Below, piece after piece: positions 53,624-64,000 of a DNA stretch of 64,000 nt. The notes under the pieces were generated by a model. The model saw only the letters and a program-made list of their open reading frames with translations. It made no database searches and was not told the origin of the DNA. The translations under genes were made by a program, and so were the position numbers. Positions within the stretch are counted from its first letter, which is position 1; the number at the start of each line of letters is the position of its first letter. The stretch comes from Folioceros fuciformis (taxonomy: Eukaryota > Anthocerotophyta > Anthocerotopsida > Anthocerotales): positions 98,231-162,230 of the forward strand of contig JBNGIO010006373.1 in the NCBI GenBank assembly GCA_049999805.1, in the 5' to 3' direction.

Positions 53624-56600
53624 TTACATAGTCAAGTATTCCTCCAACAATGCGGCTACACTACTCTTCTGGCGCCTCCCCTGATTACTGCCCAAACCAA
53701 CTTTGTCTGAGCTTTCGCGTGACATACGAGGCTCCGAGGACATCCAAGCTCCCAGCAACCCCTTCAGCAAAGTTGTGCAGGCTTGTTTAGCATTGTGGTT
53801 CAAAACGCGCACGCTGTCACGGCGTCCACACTGCAGAAGGACAGCAAGACGTATTAGATGTTTGCACAGGACTCTGAACACTGATTCACCATGTGATGGC
53901 GTAGGAGACCTGAATGCAGCAGGGGCAGCCATATTGACAATCGCACCCTTCGACTACACTCAGAGCCCGGCGCCATATTTCTTCCAGAAACTCATCGAAC
54001 GCCTGAAATTGTTTAGAATCAAATTATCACAACGGTTGGTAAGCAATTCGACTCTCGGGAACTAGGCCTGTCATGCTCTTCTACACACCTGCTTGGCCAA
54101 GCCCATGCCTCCAGGGTAGGCGTCATACATGAATATCTGCACAACATCGCAGTGAGGAGATCCGTGTCAAGGTTAGCCATCGTCATAACAGGTTTCGGCA
54201 CGAAGCGACTAGACAACAAATTCCAAACAGTGTGGAAGGGTCTCGGACCTGTGGATTTGATGTTCCCTCATGTTTCTCCGTAGCAAAGCTGCTCATGTCA
54301 GCTTGTTCGCCTGCACAATGGTTACACATTACATTTGTCAACGGAAACGATCAGGACATGGGGGGTTAAAAAGGAGAGACGCCTAGTCGAACTTACTCAT
54401 TGTCAGAGAGGGAAGAAAAGCTCTCATAACACGAGCCACGGATTCCAGAGCATCATACAGCAAACCCCCTGTTTCCAATTTTTGTCTCACATCCTCAGGA
54501 ATGTCGCACCACTGGAAAACAACTCTCCAAACCATCAGCATCCACACAAAACTCTGATGAGTGACGCCGACACAGTTGCTTTGAAGCTACTTACAAAGCC
54601 CACGGTGTCAAAATTACTTGGAGGGAGATTCAGCACGTTGTGTGAAAGGACGTAGTCCTTTATCAGGTCAATCTGGATGAACTCCACGAGTTGTTCTGTC
54701 ACTTGCAACTGCACAAATATCACCACGTTTTTACTCGGGCCCCTTTCACACAACAGACGTCAAGGTATTTCTTTAAAATTCTCCCACCTTCCCAAAATGA
54801 ACTCTAGTTGCACCAATCATCCTACTGTCGTTCTTCTCAGCCAATATGTGCACACTGAGTCTTTCTTTGACCTCTGCGTTCAACAGTTAAGTCTAAGAGA
54901 AGTTTACAACCATAGCAAAACCAGACATTATTGTTGCAATATGTTGGTCCAAAAAGTTCCAACTTAGACCTGTTACGTAGTTAACATTGCATGGGACGCC
55001 AATTGCCCTCCTGGCTTCTATATTGAAGTCAACTATCTGGTTATATGAGAAAAAATTCCAGGGCTGCGTTAGTATCAGGCAGCACACGTCTCCAGACAGA
55101 ACAAGGTTTGGACCAGTGATGACCTCGTAGCAGTCCCTTTGGTGAGAGTAAATTGCACCTTTATGAAGCCTTCTAAAAGCCCATCTCCTGTCCATTTCCT
55201 CTATGATCCGCTCGTCCTGAGTTAAAAGCTACTCAACGAGAAACACAATCAGGATGTGAGTTTCGCATATACAACTTGGAATTCAATCCCAGCGTGCAGA
55301 GTCTGAAGCTCAGCTACCTGAAATATATCCATTGAGGTTCCACGTATTGGACATCTCATAGAAGGATTGTCTCCAAGTCTGTAACAATATTGTTGCCCTG
55401 AATCAGATATCAGGACGCCTTCCATTGCCAGACCATCTCTGCACTCTGAATACTCCTCTCCGAAGTAATGTTTATCTTCATCTGTTATAGTCAAGAAAGG
55501 TCTGTCAGGACGTAATGCTGGCAATCCAGTTCATTATGGTCACGATTTATCTATGCCCAAGAATCGTTGCCCGCAGTACACCATCTCTGTGAAGCAAACC
55601 TGTAAGAGGCAGTTCATTCGCAGCACAGCAGAGGTGCATTTGTAGCAGTTGAGGATTTGTTGGGTTGCAGTACGCCTTTTCAACGTCTCGGGCGAAGAGC
55701 TGTAAACAAACTTCTGGATGAATACCTCACAAATTCCGCAGAACACGACAAAAGGGCATTTCCAACCTCCTGTATGCCGGAATGATCTTAAATCCAAGGG
55801 TGGTCAAATTTGAACCTTCTCAGGGTTATGCAAGTAGAACCAATCATTTGGCCTCTGTAGGCCGACAACCACCGCGAGGGAGGCTCCATGACGGCGCCCA
55901 GATCGGCCAATCTGTTACGTTTCCGAGACAGATAGAGCTCAGCCATACCATTCTGGAATTCAGCACTTCTCGAGGGAAGCCGTTGAAAGGCCCTTACAAA
56001 CAGAGAGCGAAAAGCTGGCAATGGACGACACGACGGGGAGGAGTTCACAGCGGAACACGCACCTGCTGCCACAAACTGCACACAGTATCCGGCAAACCGA
56101 CATGTACGGTGGCATCTAGGTGGCCTACCTGTGCCAAGGAGGATGGCCGAGTTAGGAGTGAAAGGTGTATTGAATACTTCGAAGACGACTGTTAAAACAC
56201 CGAAACAGGTGGGGAAACGAGGACTTACATCTATCCCAAGCTCAAGGGCTCTGGTAGTGACGAGGGCCTTCAGTGACCCGTCCCGAAGTCGCTGCAAGTC
56301 ACAACCACGCTTTATCCGTTAAGGGGTCAGAATAACTGACAAAAGGGGAGAACATAGGGAAACAGTTCAGAGAAGAGGCAGAAGGGACTTAGTTGGACCT
56401 TTTCTAATTCGCGCCTGTCTTCGGCTGTATATCCTGCCCGGTAACTGTCGACTTTCTTCGCAAGATCATGCAGCTTCTGTTTATGATAATAATCAGAAGT
56501 AGATGAATAAAATTGTTCTAATCATACAGCTTCTGTTTATGATCAGAAATGTTCTTTGTCCGTGCGTAGAAAGATGTGTTGCAGGAAGAAACCTCCGAAA

Positions 56601-59440
56601 CAAGCTTCTGGCGTATGGCACCACAGACGCTCTCCGCTAACTTCCGAGCCTCCACAAACACAAGCATTTGAAGCCCGGATTTTAAAAGTTGGACCTGCAA
56701 AGAGCATCTTCAGTGTGCAGCATTCGGTCCAGAATTGGATGAACACATCCGATTTCTGCAATTCTAACATACACGCAACGCCAAAACTTCTACATTACCG
56801 CAACATCTGCGCTCTCTGAGTACGGACTACTCGCTTCAGGAGGCTGCCAGCAAACGATGTGCCTGTCGCCAACGGGTGCCCCTGTTCCATGGATGGCTTC
56901 AACATCCACCGTTGTGAGCTGTTTCACATGATCCTGTACAAGAGGGATCAATCAGAAGCCTGGCACAAGTTCTATAATCTCCAAGTCTAAATCAAATAGT
57001 GCTGCACCTTGGGATTCCCAATAGTTGCTGAACAGCATATAAACATGGGCTCAGCGCGATAGTACCGGGCGACTCTAAGTAGCCGCCTCAGGATACAGCC
57101 CTGCAGAATCCCGGCAAGAAAATGTCAGCTTCATTGAACGGTCAACATCGAGTTCTCTACATCTGAGGTCACGGATCACCCAGCAATCACGTGCAGGCCC
57201 CACAGCCTAATCTAAGCTGAGGAGGTTGGCCGTGTCTACTACATGTACAGAAAATGGAAATGGGTTGCATACCACATGACTGCCGAATACCCCTCTGTAC
57301 GTATGCGCCTCATCTACCACCACGAATTTCAAGTTGGAGAAGAACCGTTGCCAATACTGGTTACAGAGAATGGAAGAGACTTAGCAGTTCACACTGCAAA
57401 GGCACTGTCACTCACGTACAAACGTATAAGTCCCATGCGGTGTACCGTGTGCTTCGGAAGAAGGTTGTGATGGATCATGTCAGGATTCGTAAGAATAATC
57501 TGCAATCAAGGGCATTGACACACATTGTTGGAAAACAAGGTCAGGCCATGCTCGGCAAAAGACGTACTAGTCGCTTTAGTACTGACCCTGCCGTTTTTCC
57601 TGATCTTCTCCCTGTCTTCAAGAGGGGTGTCACCATCGAAACTACAAACAAATAAGCAAGTTCTCAGGGACAAGGCACCAAGGCGCGGACACCGAAGCAT
57701 AAGAGCATGCCTTTGAGACCCAGATATGAGAGAAACGCTCAGGGCATAGCTGCGAACGGTTTACCAATAGCAGTGTGGCTGACCTCGCTTCACTTTGGTT
57801 ACCAGCTCACCTGGCACCAGAACGTTGGATGATCACAGAACTGGAGACATTAAATTGATACTGGGCAGAGCTCTGAAACCCGAAGACCCTGCGCTAAAAA
57901 GCTTGAGACTGAAAAATTGCGACCAAGAGATGCTGTACGATGACTTACTCAGAGTCTTCAGCTGATCGTGCGCTAGAGCCTACAATGAATCGGTGGGATT
58001 AGCGCCTAGTTCATTATCTCGAACAGACGATAGATGCGAACTGTGCAGGTATTCTAGATGCTCACCTTCATAGGGAAGAGGAGAAGGGCTTTTGAATTCG
58101 GGTCGTTTATCAAGGCATCAAGAACCTGCACCAGCATGACAGTACAAATTACCAGAACAAAGTTAGACGCCGTACACCAGCTACAGTTTCCAGCATCGAA
58201 TGTTTCGGTGAAAATACATGTGATGTAAAAAAGGAAACGTGAGTGTTTAGGGAGCCTACTGGGATAATGTACATCATGCTCTTTCCAGACGCAGTTGGGG
58301 TCGCAGCCACAACACTGGAACCACCAAAAATCGCGTTGACTGCTGAGGCCTGGTGGCTGTAGAGCTTCGGGATTCCTCTGAACGGGTGAAGGAGGAAAAA
58401 CGAGGCTCAGCAGATGCTTTAGATCAAATACACAGTTTTACAGCTCTAGCATCACAAGCACGCACCTTTCCTTCAGAGTTTTTAGGAGCTTAGGACTGAG
58501 ATTGTAGTCGATCTCCCCAAACGAGGCTGGCCTGGACGGAGCAGATCCAGTAAGAGCTGGAACCAACTTGATACACACCTGGCATTCCAGACACAGATCC
58601 GGAAAAATAGACAAATCTTACCTTTCTGGCAAATGTTCAATGTGGACAATTTGTCCCTGAGATGCTGCACTCTGCAGCCCTTCAAGGACAGCTTCAATGT
58701 CTACTACTTTCGGGGACGGCTCAAAATTTGACTTCTCATCCCCTTTCGTTTCCGTTGGAAAACCTTTTTGCTTCCTCCTCCTCGAACTCTGCTTCGAGCT
58801 CAAATTCAATTTTAATGCGACGCCGGGTAGGACAGCCGGGCTGTCCTGCAACCCCAACTCCTCGTCGACTCCACAACCACGTGCTGAACTTCTGCCATCC
58901 ACGCAGCTCCCTGACCCCCTACTTCCAAATAACTTAGCATCCACATCCCTCTCGCTCCCCTGATGCTCTTCCTTCAGCCGGGAACTGAAGGTTCCAGTCA
59001 AACTCCTCCCTTGTAGGCCTGGTTCCTCGAGGCAAGACTCCATAATTTTTGCTAAGCTCTTCTGGCCACCGCCGGAATTCTGACTCGCCTCCGCAACGCA
59101 TTCAATCACGCTGTCAGACACCCGAGCTCTCCGCCTGCCAGGCTTCAAAGTTACCACTGGCCTGGGTCTCGGCTTGGAGTCCTGTGACGCCATCCCTGAG
59201 ACCTTGGCGGGCGTGAGGAAGTAGGGGGAATGGATAACAGCGGCTGGCCTGCATCCTTCGCCAGTCCTAGCTCGCTTCCTACTCCCACCATTGCTCTGCT
59301 TCATCTGAGCCGAGAAGGCAATAGAGTTTAAATTTCAGAGCAATCCAATTCACGAAAGGAACTGCTCACATTTCAGCATTTACCTGCATCGCGATGATGG
59401 GGGAAGACTCAAAGTCACTCCAATCTTCTGGAGAATCCAT
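53624..59440 (-). CDS. HRQ1: HRQ1-type superfamily 2 DNA helicase (DUF1998 family)
   Basis: Long multi-exon gene. The first coding exon is 59440-59384 ([14 protein letters not shown]), exon 2 starts at 59304. Helicase motifs in order: LYSHQASAV and Walker [10 protein letters not shown] (about 58300), LLLFPMK and [31 protein letters not shown], the DEAH box [11 protein letters not shown] (about 57330) and CCSATIGNP. The second RecA domain has [45 protein letters not shown] and motif [18 protein letters not shown] (about 55900). The C-terminal region has [14 protein letters not shown], then [12 protein letters not shown] zinc-type cysteines (about 53925). HRQ1 (At5g08110 type, RecQ4-related) is a 3'-5' helicase in DNA repair, including crosslink tolerance. 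Only motif exons were placed; the full exon list remains approximate. Confidence 0.9.
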
Positions 59441-59837
59441 GGAGGAACCGCCGAAGGCAATAGGCAATCCGGCCAGAGCTGGGTCAAGCGAAGGCGCGGG
59501 AAACAACAAGGTTCGACATTCGAAAATAGTCGTTCATATTCATTTTGCTCCGTACCGTACACACTGATTTTGTTTCCAGCGAAAGTTAGGGTCTACATAC
59601 TGATTTTGTTGGATTTCACGTGATAAGTACATGGAAAGTGAAATAAAAATGAAACAGCATAAGATAGGTTGAGCCCTACACAGCAGGGATGCGAATACGA
59701 CTTTCTCGCATCAACTGCTCCACACCCTCGCAATGTGCAGCAGCTGATGCAATTGCGGCTCTCTCAAAGGCGCACTCTTCCATGGTAGCAGTTGATGCAC
59801 ACCAATCTCATTCCGGTTCTTTGAAAGGCTCACTCTT

Positions 59838-60010
59838 CCACTACCACGTGATAGTGGACCCCAATAGGTTCACGTGATAGTGGACCCCAGTAGGTTGATC
59901 ACAAGTGTGTGCTCAAGGTAGTGGAAGCATCCAGTATGAGGTCGATCACAAAAGTGTGGTCAAGGTAGTGGAATCCAATAGGTCGATCACAAGTGTGTAG
60001 TCAAGGATGG
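59838..60010. repeat. Diverged tandem repeat of about 30-55 bp
   Basis: CACGTGATAGTGGACCCC occurs twice in a row (about 59843 and 59870). It then merges into three units sharing GATCACAA, AGTGTGT, TCAAGGTAGTGGAA and CCAATAGG or CCAGTAGG. The pattern is a small, partly scrambled minisatellite. Confidence 0.75.
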
Positions 60011-60104
60011 ACCCCTTGAAACAGAGACAAATGAGGTTTATGCAAACAAAGCCTATGCCGCAACATCATGAACAAAGAGAACATGTAGAAAGGAACGAAC
60101 GAAT

Positions 60105-60365
60105 ACAGCAGGTAGAAAGGAAGAAGAATAGAGAGGTAGAAAGGAAGAAGAATATGTTGAAAGGAAGAAGAATACGGTTCCACTAAGCAAATAGAGGAGG
60201 TAGGAAGCAAAAGGAATGGGGTTCCACTAAGAATAGAGCGCGTAGGAAAGATGAAGAACAGGGTTAGCATGAATGAATAGAGCAAGTACGAAGAAGAATA
60301 GGACTATCAAGAATGGATAGAGCAAGTAGGAACAAATGCAAAGAGCAGCTAGGAAGGAAGAAGAA
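60105..60365. repeat. Purine-rich GTAGAAAGGAAGAAGAATA repeats
   Basis: Seven or more imperfect copies of a 20-30 bp motif (GTAGAAAGGAAGAAGAAT, GTTCCACTAAG, AATAGAGCA) make one strand strongly purine-rich. Such tracts can form triplex structures; no gene is seen. Confidence 0.75.
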
Positions 60366-60432
60366 TATGTTCCACTAACGTTCCACCCATAGAATCCTAG
60401 TTTAAACAAAGTACAGCAACATGTCTACTTCT

Positions 60433-60525
60433 AGAATATTGCATTTCCAGATCCATATGCTCCTTCCTCAAATGCTCAGAACATTGCATTTCAAGATCCA
60501 TATGCTCCTTCCTCAAATGCTCACG
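60433..60525. repeat. 45-bp tandem duplication
   Basis: Two adjacent copies of a unit containing TTGCATTTC, AGATCCATATGCTCCTTCC and TCAAATGCTCA differ by one or two bases. On the minus strand the unit reads in frame as LRKEHMDLEMQ twice, inside an open frame of 116 codons (60747-60397) of unknown nature. Confidence 0.85.
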
Positions 60526-62338
60526 CTGATGCCAAGCTGCAGGCCCATCATAAAGAGCCCCAAAATTGAGGAACACCAAGGTTCCATAAAATGTTGGACA
60601 TACAACATCAATCACATCAGAAAGAAACGACGAACAAGCCAGACGCAACAAGTTCCCCCATGTTGCACTTATTGGTTCCATAACAAAATCAACAGAAGTT
60701 AAGCAACAAGGTTTCCACAACATTTCTTTCTTCAATATGTTGAACAAAAACTACCAATCCAAGAGATCAACATCTTTGGTGCTTCTTCCCTCTTTGCAGT
60801 AGTCTTTCAACCACCTCTCAAGGTGTATGTATGTTTTGAAGTGAATGCTTCTGTACCTTATTCTTGCCCTTAGGAGCTATAAAATAATGATAGAGAATCT
60901 CATTCTCCCTAAGTTATCTAATGCATTAAGTATCCCCACCATCCATGGAGGAGGAGGGGCAATGCCCTTGTGATCTTTACATGGGAATATCGGCTAAGAA
61001 ATGATTTCGGCATCTTCTAGGCACAAAAACGGCTTACCACTGTCACTCGTATCTTTTAAGATGAATATATATGAATTATTTTATTAGCTTAGAAGAGTTT
61101 AGGGTTTAGTATCAGCTTGGAGGTAGGAAAACAGGACGGGTCGTCGTTGCTACGCATTTCGCAACCAAGTCTCGAGAATCCTGGATAGCCTCTGCGTGAT
61201 GTATTTATGAGGTGCCAAGAGCGAGCGACATCAGAGCTAGGAAAGGACATGGCAGGCAGGCGCGAGGACAGGGATGGCATAGCAGACGCGACCAGGCTGG
61301 CATCGAAGGTTGCAATAAATCTAGGGTGCCCCCTCGTCCGGGACCATCATCCATCTCCTGGTACATCCACAAGTGGGTGTGTTGTACGCGGCGGCAAGCA
61401 TGCGAGATGAAGGACATGAATTACCAGAGTGGAGCCATGACGAGAGGAGCGCTGCGGCAGCAACACCAGCAGCAGGCCAGCGACTCCGTCTGGTCCCTTG
61501 GAAGCCCACTCTTCCGCTCACAAAGGAGAGGAGAGGAAAGGAAAGGAAAGGCTGGCATGAGGTTGACGCAGCAGCTGTCATGGGGACCCCGTGAAGTGCA
61601 GCTTTGCTCTTAGGCAAAGCTCCAAGAAATGCCTCCCCATACCTACTGCACCTACCACCACCGGGTCTCACCAGGTCAGAGGGCCATGGCAGTGAGCTTT
61701 GCAGGGCTAGAGGACACCGGTGGCGTGAGTGAGGCCAGTCTCAAGCCAGTTGCCAGTTCGGCCATCCGTGGATCCATCAACTCCTAGCCGGCAGCCCCCT
61801 GGACCGTCATCCACGTCCCCAGGGCCTGCACCTTGCAAGCGAGCCAATATGAATCCACTGGCCTCCAACACCCCCCGTCAGAGAGGTGAGAGCGACCGAG
61901 TGCGCCGGATGATGGCGTTGCAGTTGCATTCATCAGCTCCAAGGCTGTCCTGCCGCCCGCAATGCCATTAACCTCCCCCTTAATTCCTTCCGGTACAGCA
62001 CCACCAGCCCGGGAGGATGGATCGTCCGGCCGTCCAGTCGGGATTGATGGAATGGGAGGCGCGCGTACGCTTAACACTACCACTCCTACTACTGCCTGGC
62101 ACACACCTGACCTCGCCACACCTAGCTCCCGCAGTCCTGCCCTCCGCTCTGCCTCCACGGGTAAAGAAAGCGCCCCTGCGTTGTGACATCTCAACTCCCC
62201 CCCGCCACCCCACGACAAAAGCCCGTCCCGCGGACTCTTCTCTCCCACACTCTCCTGCACTGATCCATCCTCCAATTCGGGGTTCTCGGTTCTCGAATCC
62301 ACCACACCTCGTCCCTGCGGATCCCTGAAGCTGTAGCA

Positions 62339-64000
62339 ATGCAAGGCGGCGGAGGCGGCAAGCGGCGGGTGGTGGCCGGGCCGCCCCCCGAGCTGGTCGA
62401 GCTGCCAGTGAAGCTGGCCGATCCGGAGCTCATCAAGCCTGCTTCTCCCGGGAACGGGGAAAACGCTCCTCTCTTCCTATCCAACATCGACCAGGTCCTG
62501 GCGTTCTCGGTGGAGACTGTGTATTTCTACCGCGCCGACCCCGACAAGCCCAGCCTGAGCGTGGCCAGCACCCTGCGCGAGGCCCTCAAGAAGGTGCTGG
62601 TGCATTACCAGTTTCTGGCCGGGAGGCTTCGGCTGAATGCGGCCCAGCGCAGGCTGGAGGTGGAGTGCAACGGCGCCGGCGCCCAGTTCGGAGAGGCCGA
62701 CACCGAGCTCCGCCTGGCCGATCTCGGGGACGTCACCATTCCCAACCCCGNNNNNNNNNNNNNNNNNNNNNNNNNNNNNNNNNNNNNNNNNNNNNNNNNN
62801 NNNNNNNNNNNNNNNNNNNNNNNNNNNNNNNNNNNNNNNNNNNNNNNNNNGAATGCGGCCCAGCGCAGGCTGGAGGTGGAGTGCAACGGCGCCGGCGCTC
62901 AGTTCGGAGAGGCCGACACCGAGCTCCGCCTGGCCGATCTCGGGGACGTCACCATTCCCAACCCCGCCTTTCGCACGCTGGTGCCCCAGGCCTGGGGCGC
63001 CGCCAAGATCACCGACGTCCCGCTCCTCATGGTGCAGGTGAGGTCTCCAGGCAATGCGACCTCGATCGTGAACGTGATTCCCGGTTGCATCGTGACGGTG
63101 ATGGTGACGACTGTAGGTGAATGTGGCCCTGTGCTGTGTGGTAACGGATGCAGGTGACGAGGTTCCGGTGCGGGGGATTCGCGGTGGGCTTCACTATGGG
63201 CCACATCAACTACGACGGCATTGGGGCAATAGATTTCCTTACCAACTTCACCTCTTTCTGCAAGGGCGGGGACATGGTGGTCTTCCCGGTCCACGACCGC
63301 ACGCTGCTGCGCGCGCGGGATCCCCCGCAGATCCGCTTCGATCACCCTGAGTACATTCCCCCGGAGGACATCCCCATGATGGCTGCCTCCAATCCCTTCA
63401 CCACCGCGGATGTCGCCAACGGCAAGCTCCAAGATCTCCATGCCTCGCAGCGCCACATCTACAGAGTGTTCCATTTCCACGCGGACGTGCTGGATCATCT
63501 CAAGAAGAAGGCCGCAGGCCTGGAGCAGGAGGAGCCGGAGCCGGCCGAGCAGGACCTTGTCAAACCTAGCAATGGCGATGGGAAAGTCAACCACATCGAC
63601 GACCCTACTGGCCACAGCAACGGCAATAGCAATGGCCACGCCAATGGCAACGGCAACAGCAGCAGCAGCAGCAATGGCAACAACGGCCATGACAACGGCG
63701 GCGTCAAGATGAACGGCTTAGGCAGCAGCAACAGCAAAGGACTCGCGAGCAAGGTGTCCACGTTCGAAGCTTTGGCCTCGCACATCTGGCAGGCGAGGAG
63801 CAGGGCGGTGGACTGCCCGGCGCCGACAGCACCGGCGACCATGCTGTTCGCGGTGGACATACGCGGGCGGATGAGCCCGCCGCTACCGAGGGCTTTGTGC
63901 TGCAACGCCGTCTTCTCGGCCTGCGCCAGGGCCACGTTTCAGGAGCTCAAGGAGAAGCCGCTGGCTTTCTGCGTGGAGAAGGTGCAGAGCGCCATTGAGA
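62339..64000 (+). CDS. BAHD acyltransferase (HCT-like), partial at window end
   Basis: The ATG at 62339 starts exon 1 (to 63037); intron 63038-63153 is GT-AG; exon 2 runs past the window end. The N-terminal half shows LSNIDQVLAFSVETVYFY and LREALKKVLVHYQFLAGRL, typical of plant BAHD enzymes. The catalytic motif HxxxD is present as HINYDG (about 63187-63204) after FAVGFTMG. The DFGWG motif would lie beyond the window. Exon 2 has an unusual Asn/Gly/Ser-rich insertion (about 63560-63730, repeated SNGNSNGHANG-type) between the two halves. Closest in style are hydroxycinnamoyl-CoA transferases, which move acyl groups from CoA to shikimate, quinate, fatty alcohols or amines; the substrate cannot be told. 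A 100-N gap inside exon 1 is flanked by a duplicated 116-bp stretch that is probably an assembly artefact. Confidence 0.88.
62751..62850. other. Assembly gap (100 N) flanked by duplicate sequence
   Basis: Exactly 100 unknown bases. Bases 62635-62750 on its left and 62851-62966 on its right are identical except for one C/T difference (62683 versus 62899). Confidence 0.97.

Larger units (their letters stand above)
59441..62338. other. Repeat-rich intergenic region
   Basis: 2.9 kb without a confident gene. The left half is AT-rich and contains three tandem-repeat blocks (listed separately). The right half is GC-richer and includes the promoter and 5' UTR of the BAHD gene, with a GGAAA/GGAGA purine tract near 61525-61550. 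Frames of 100-190 codons around 61.8-62.3 kb on both strands look like chance open frames in GC-rich DNA. Confidence 0.5.

Noticed and set aside
61784-62344. 186-codon minus-strand frame upstream of the BAHD gene
   Set aside because: Gly/Arg-rich, no recognisable motif, in GC-rich DNA where long chance frames are common.
1-64000. CRISPR array, bacterial operons or prophage
   Set aside because: The window is eukaryotic throughout, with spliced plant genes; the short tandem repeats lack regular unique spacers.

Overview
The window is nuclear DNA of a land plant. Introns are short (mostly about 80-130 bp) and GT-AG, with two probable GC-AG exceptions. There is roughly one gene per 3.5 kb, and three TTTAGGG-type telomere units lie at 18784-18805. 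The gene set (DET2-type reductase, PATROL1/Munc13-like protein, PLS-class PPR proteins, BAHD acyltransferase, EMB2654-type PPR) is streptophyte and largely land-plant specific. The gene density, the very long PLS-class PPR proteins and a VanY-type D,D-carboxypeptidase (plausible where plastids keep peptidoglycan) point to a seedless plant with a compact genome, such as a bryophyte or lycophyte. The species cannot be fixed from the sequence, and this placement is inference.

Layout, left to right. 1.3-3.0 kb (-): CCCH zinc finger/WD40 protein. 3.9-8.3 kb (+): ubiquitin protease UBP14. 8.7-9.7 kb (+): VanY-like peptidase. 9.8-14.4 kb (-): IPI1/TEX10 ribosome-biogenesis protein. 14.4-18.8 kb: decayed accessory island with a degenerate piece of the nearby UBP14 gene, two minisatellites, a Ty1-copia-like primer-binding site and a frameshifted GDSL lipase pseudogene. 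18.8-22.0 kb (-): EMB2654-type PPR protein, its 5' end next to a 100-N gap. 22.9-26.8 kb (+): plastid rhodanese-like protein with a large acidic repeat. 27.4-27.9 kb (+): small secreted Cys-rich protein. 28.7-29.5 kb (-): DET2. 30.0-31.3 kb (+): VTI1 SNARE. 31.8-35.1 kb (+): plastid-type ABCB half transporter. 35.7-36.9 kb (+): MOB1. 38.2-44.7 kb (+): PATROL1/unc-13-like. 45.0-46.4 kb (-): eIF2B gamma. 46.5-49.5 kb (+) and 49.8-53.4 kb (-): two PLS-E PPR proteins. 53.6-59.4 kb (-): HRQ1-type helicase. 59.5-62.3 kb: repeat-rich intergenic DNA. 62.3 kb to the end (+): BAHD acyltransferase, cut by the window edge and carrying an assembly-gap duplication.

The genes are independent housekeeping or organelle-related genes, not an operon-like system. 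Recurring themes are organelle function (three PPR proteins, rhodanese-like protein, ABCB transporter, VanY), membrane traffic (VTI1, PATROL1) and growth control (DET2, MOB1). I found no convincing undescribed multi-gene system. The strongest leads are the plant VanY enzyme, the repeat-expanded PPR gene, the acidic-repeat plastid protein and the decayed 14.4-18.8 kb island. Gene models were assembled by hand from reading frames, splice signals and remembered family sequences. Exon borders given as exact were checked base by base; the others are approximate.
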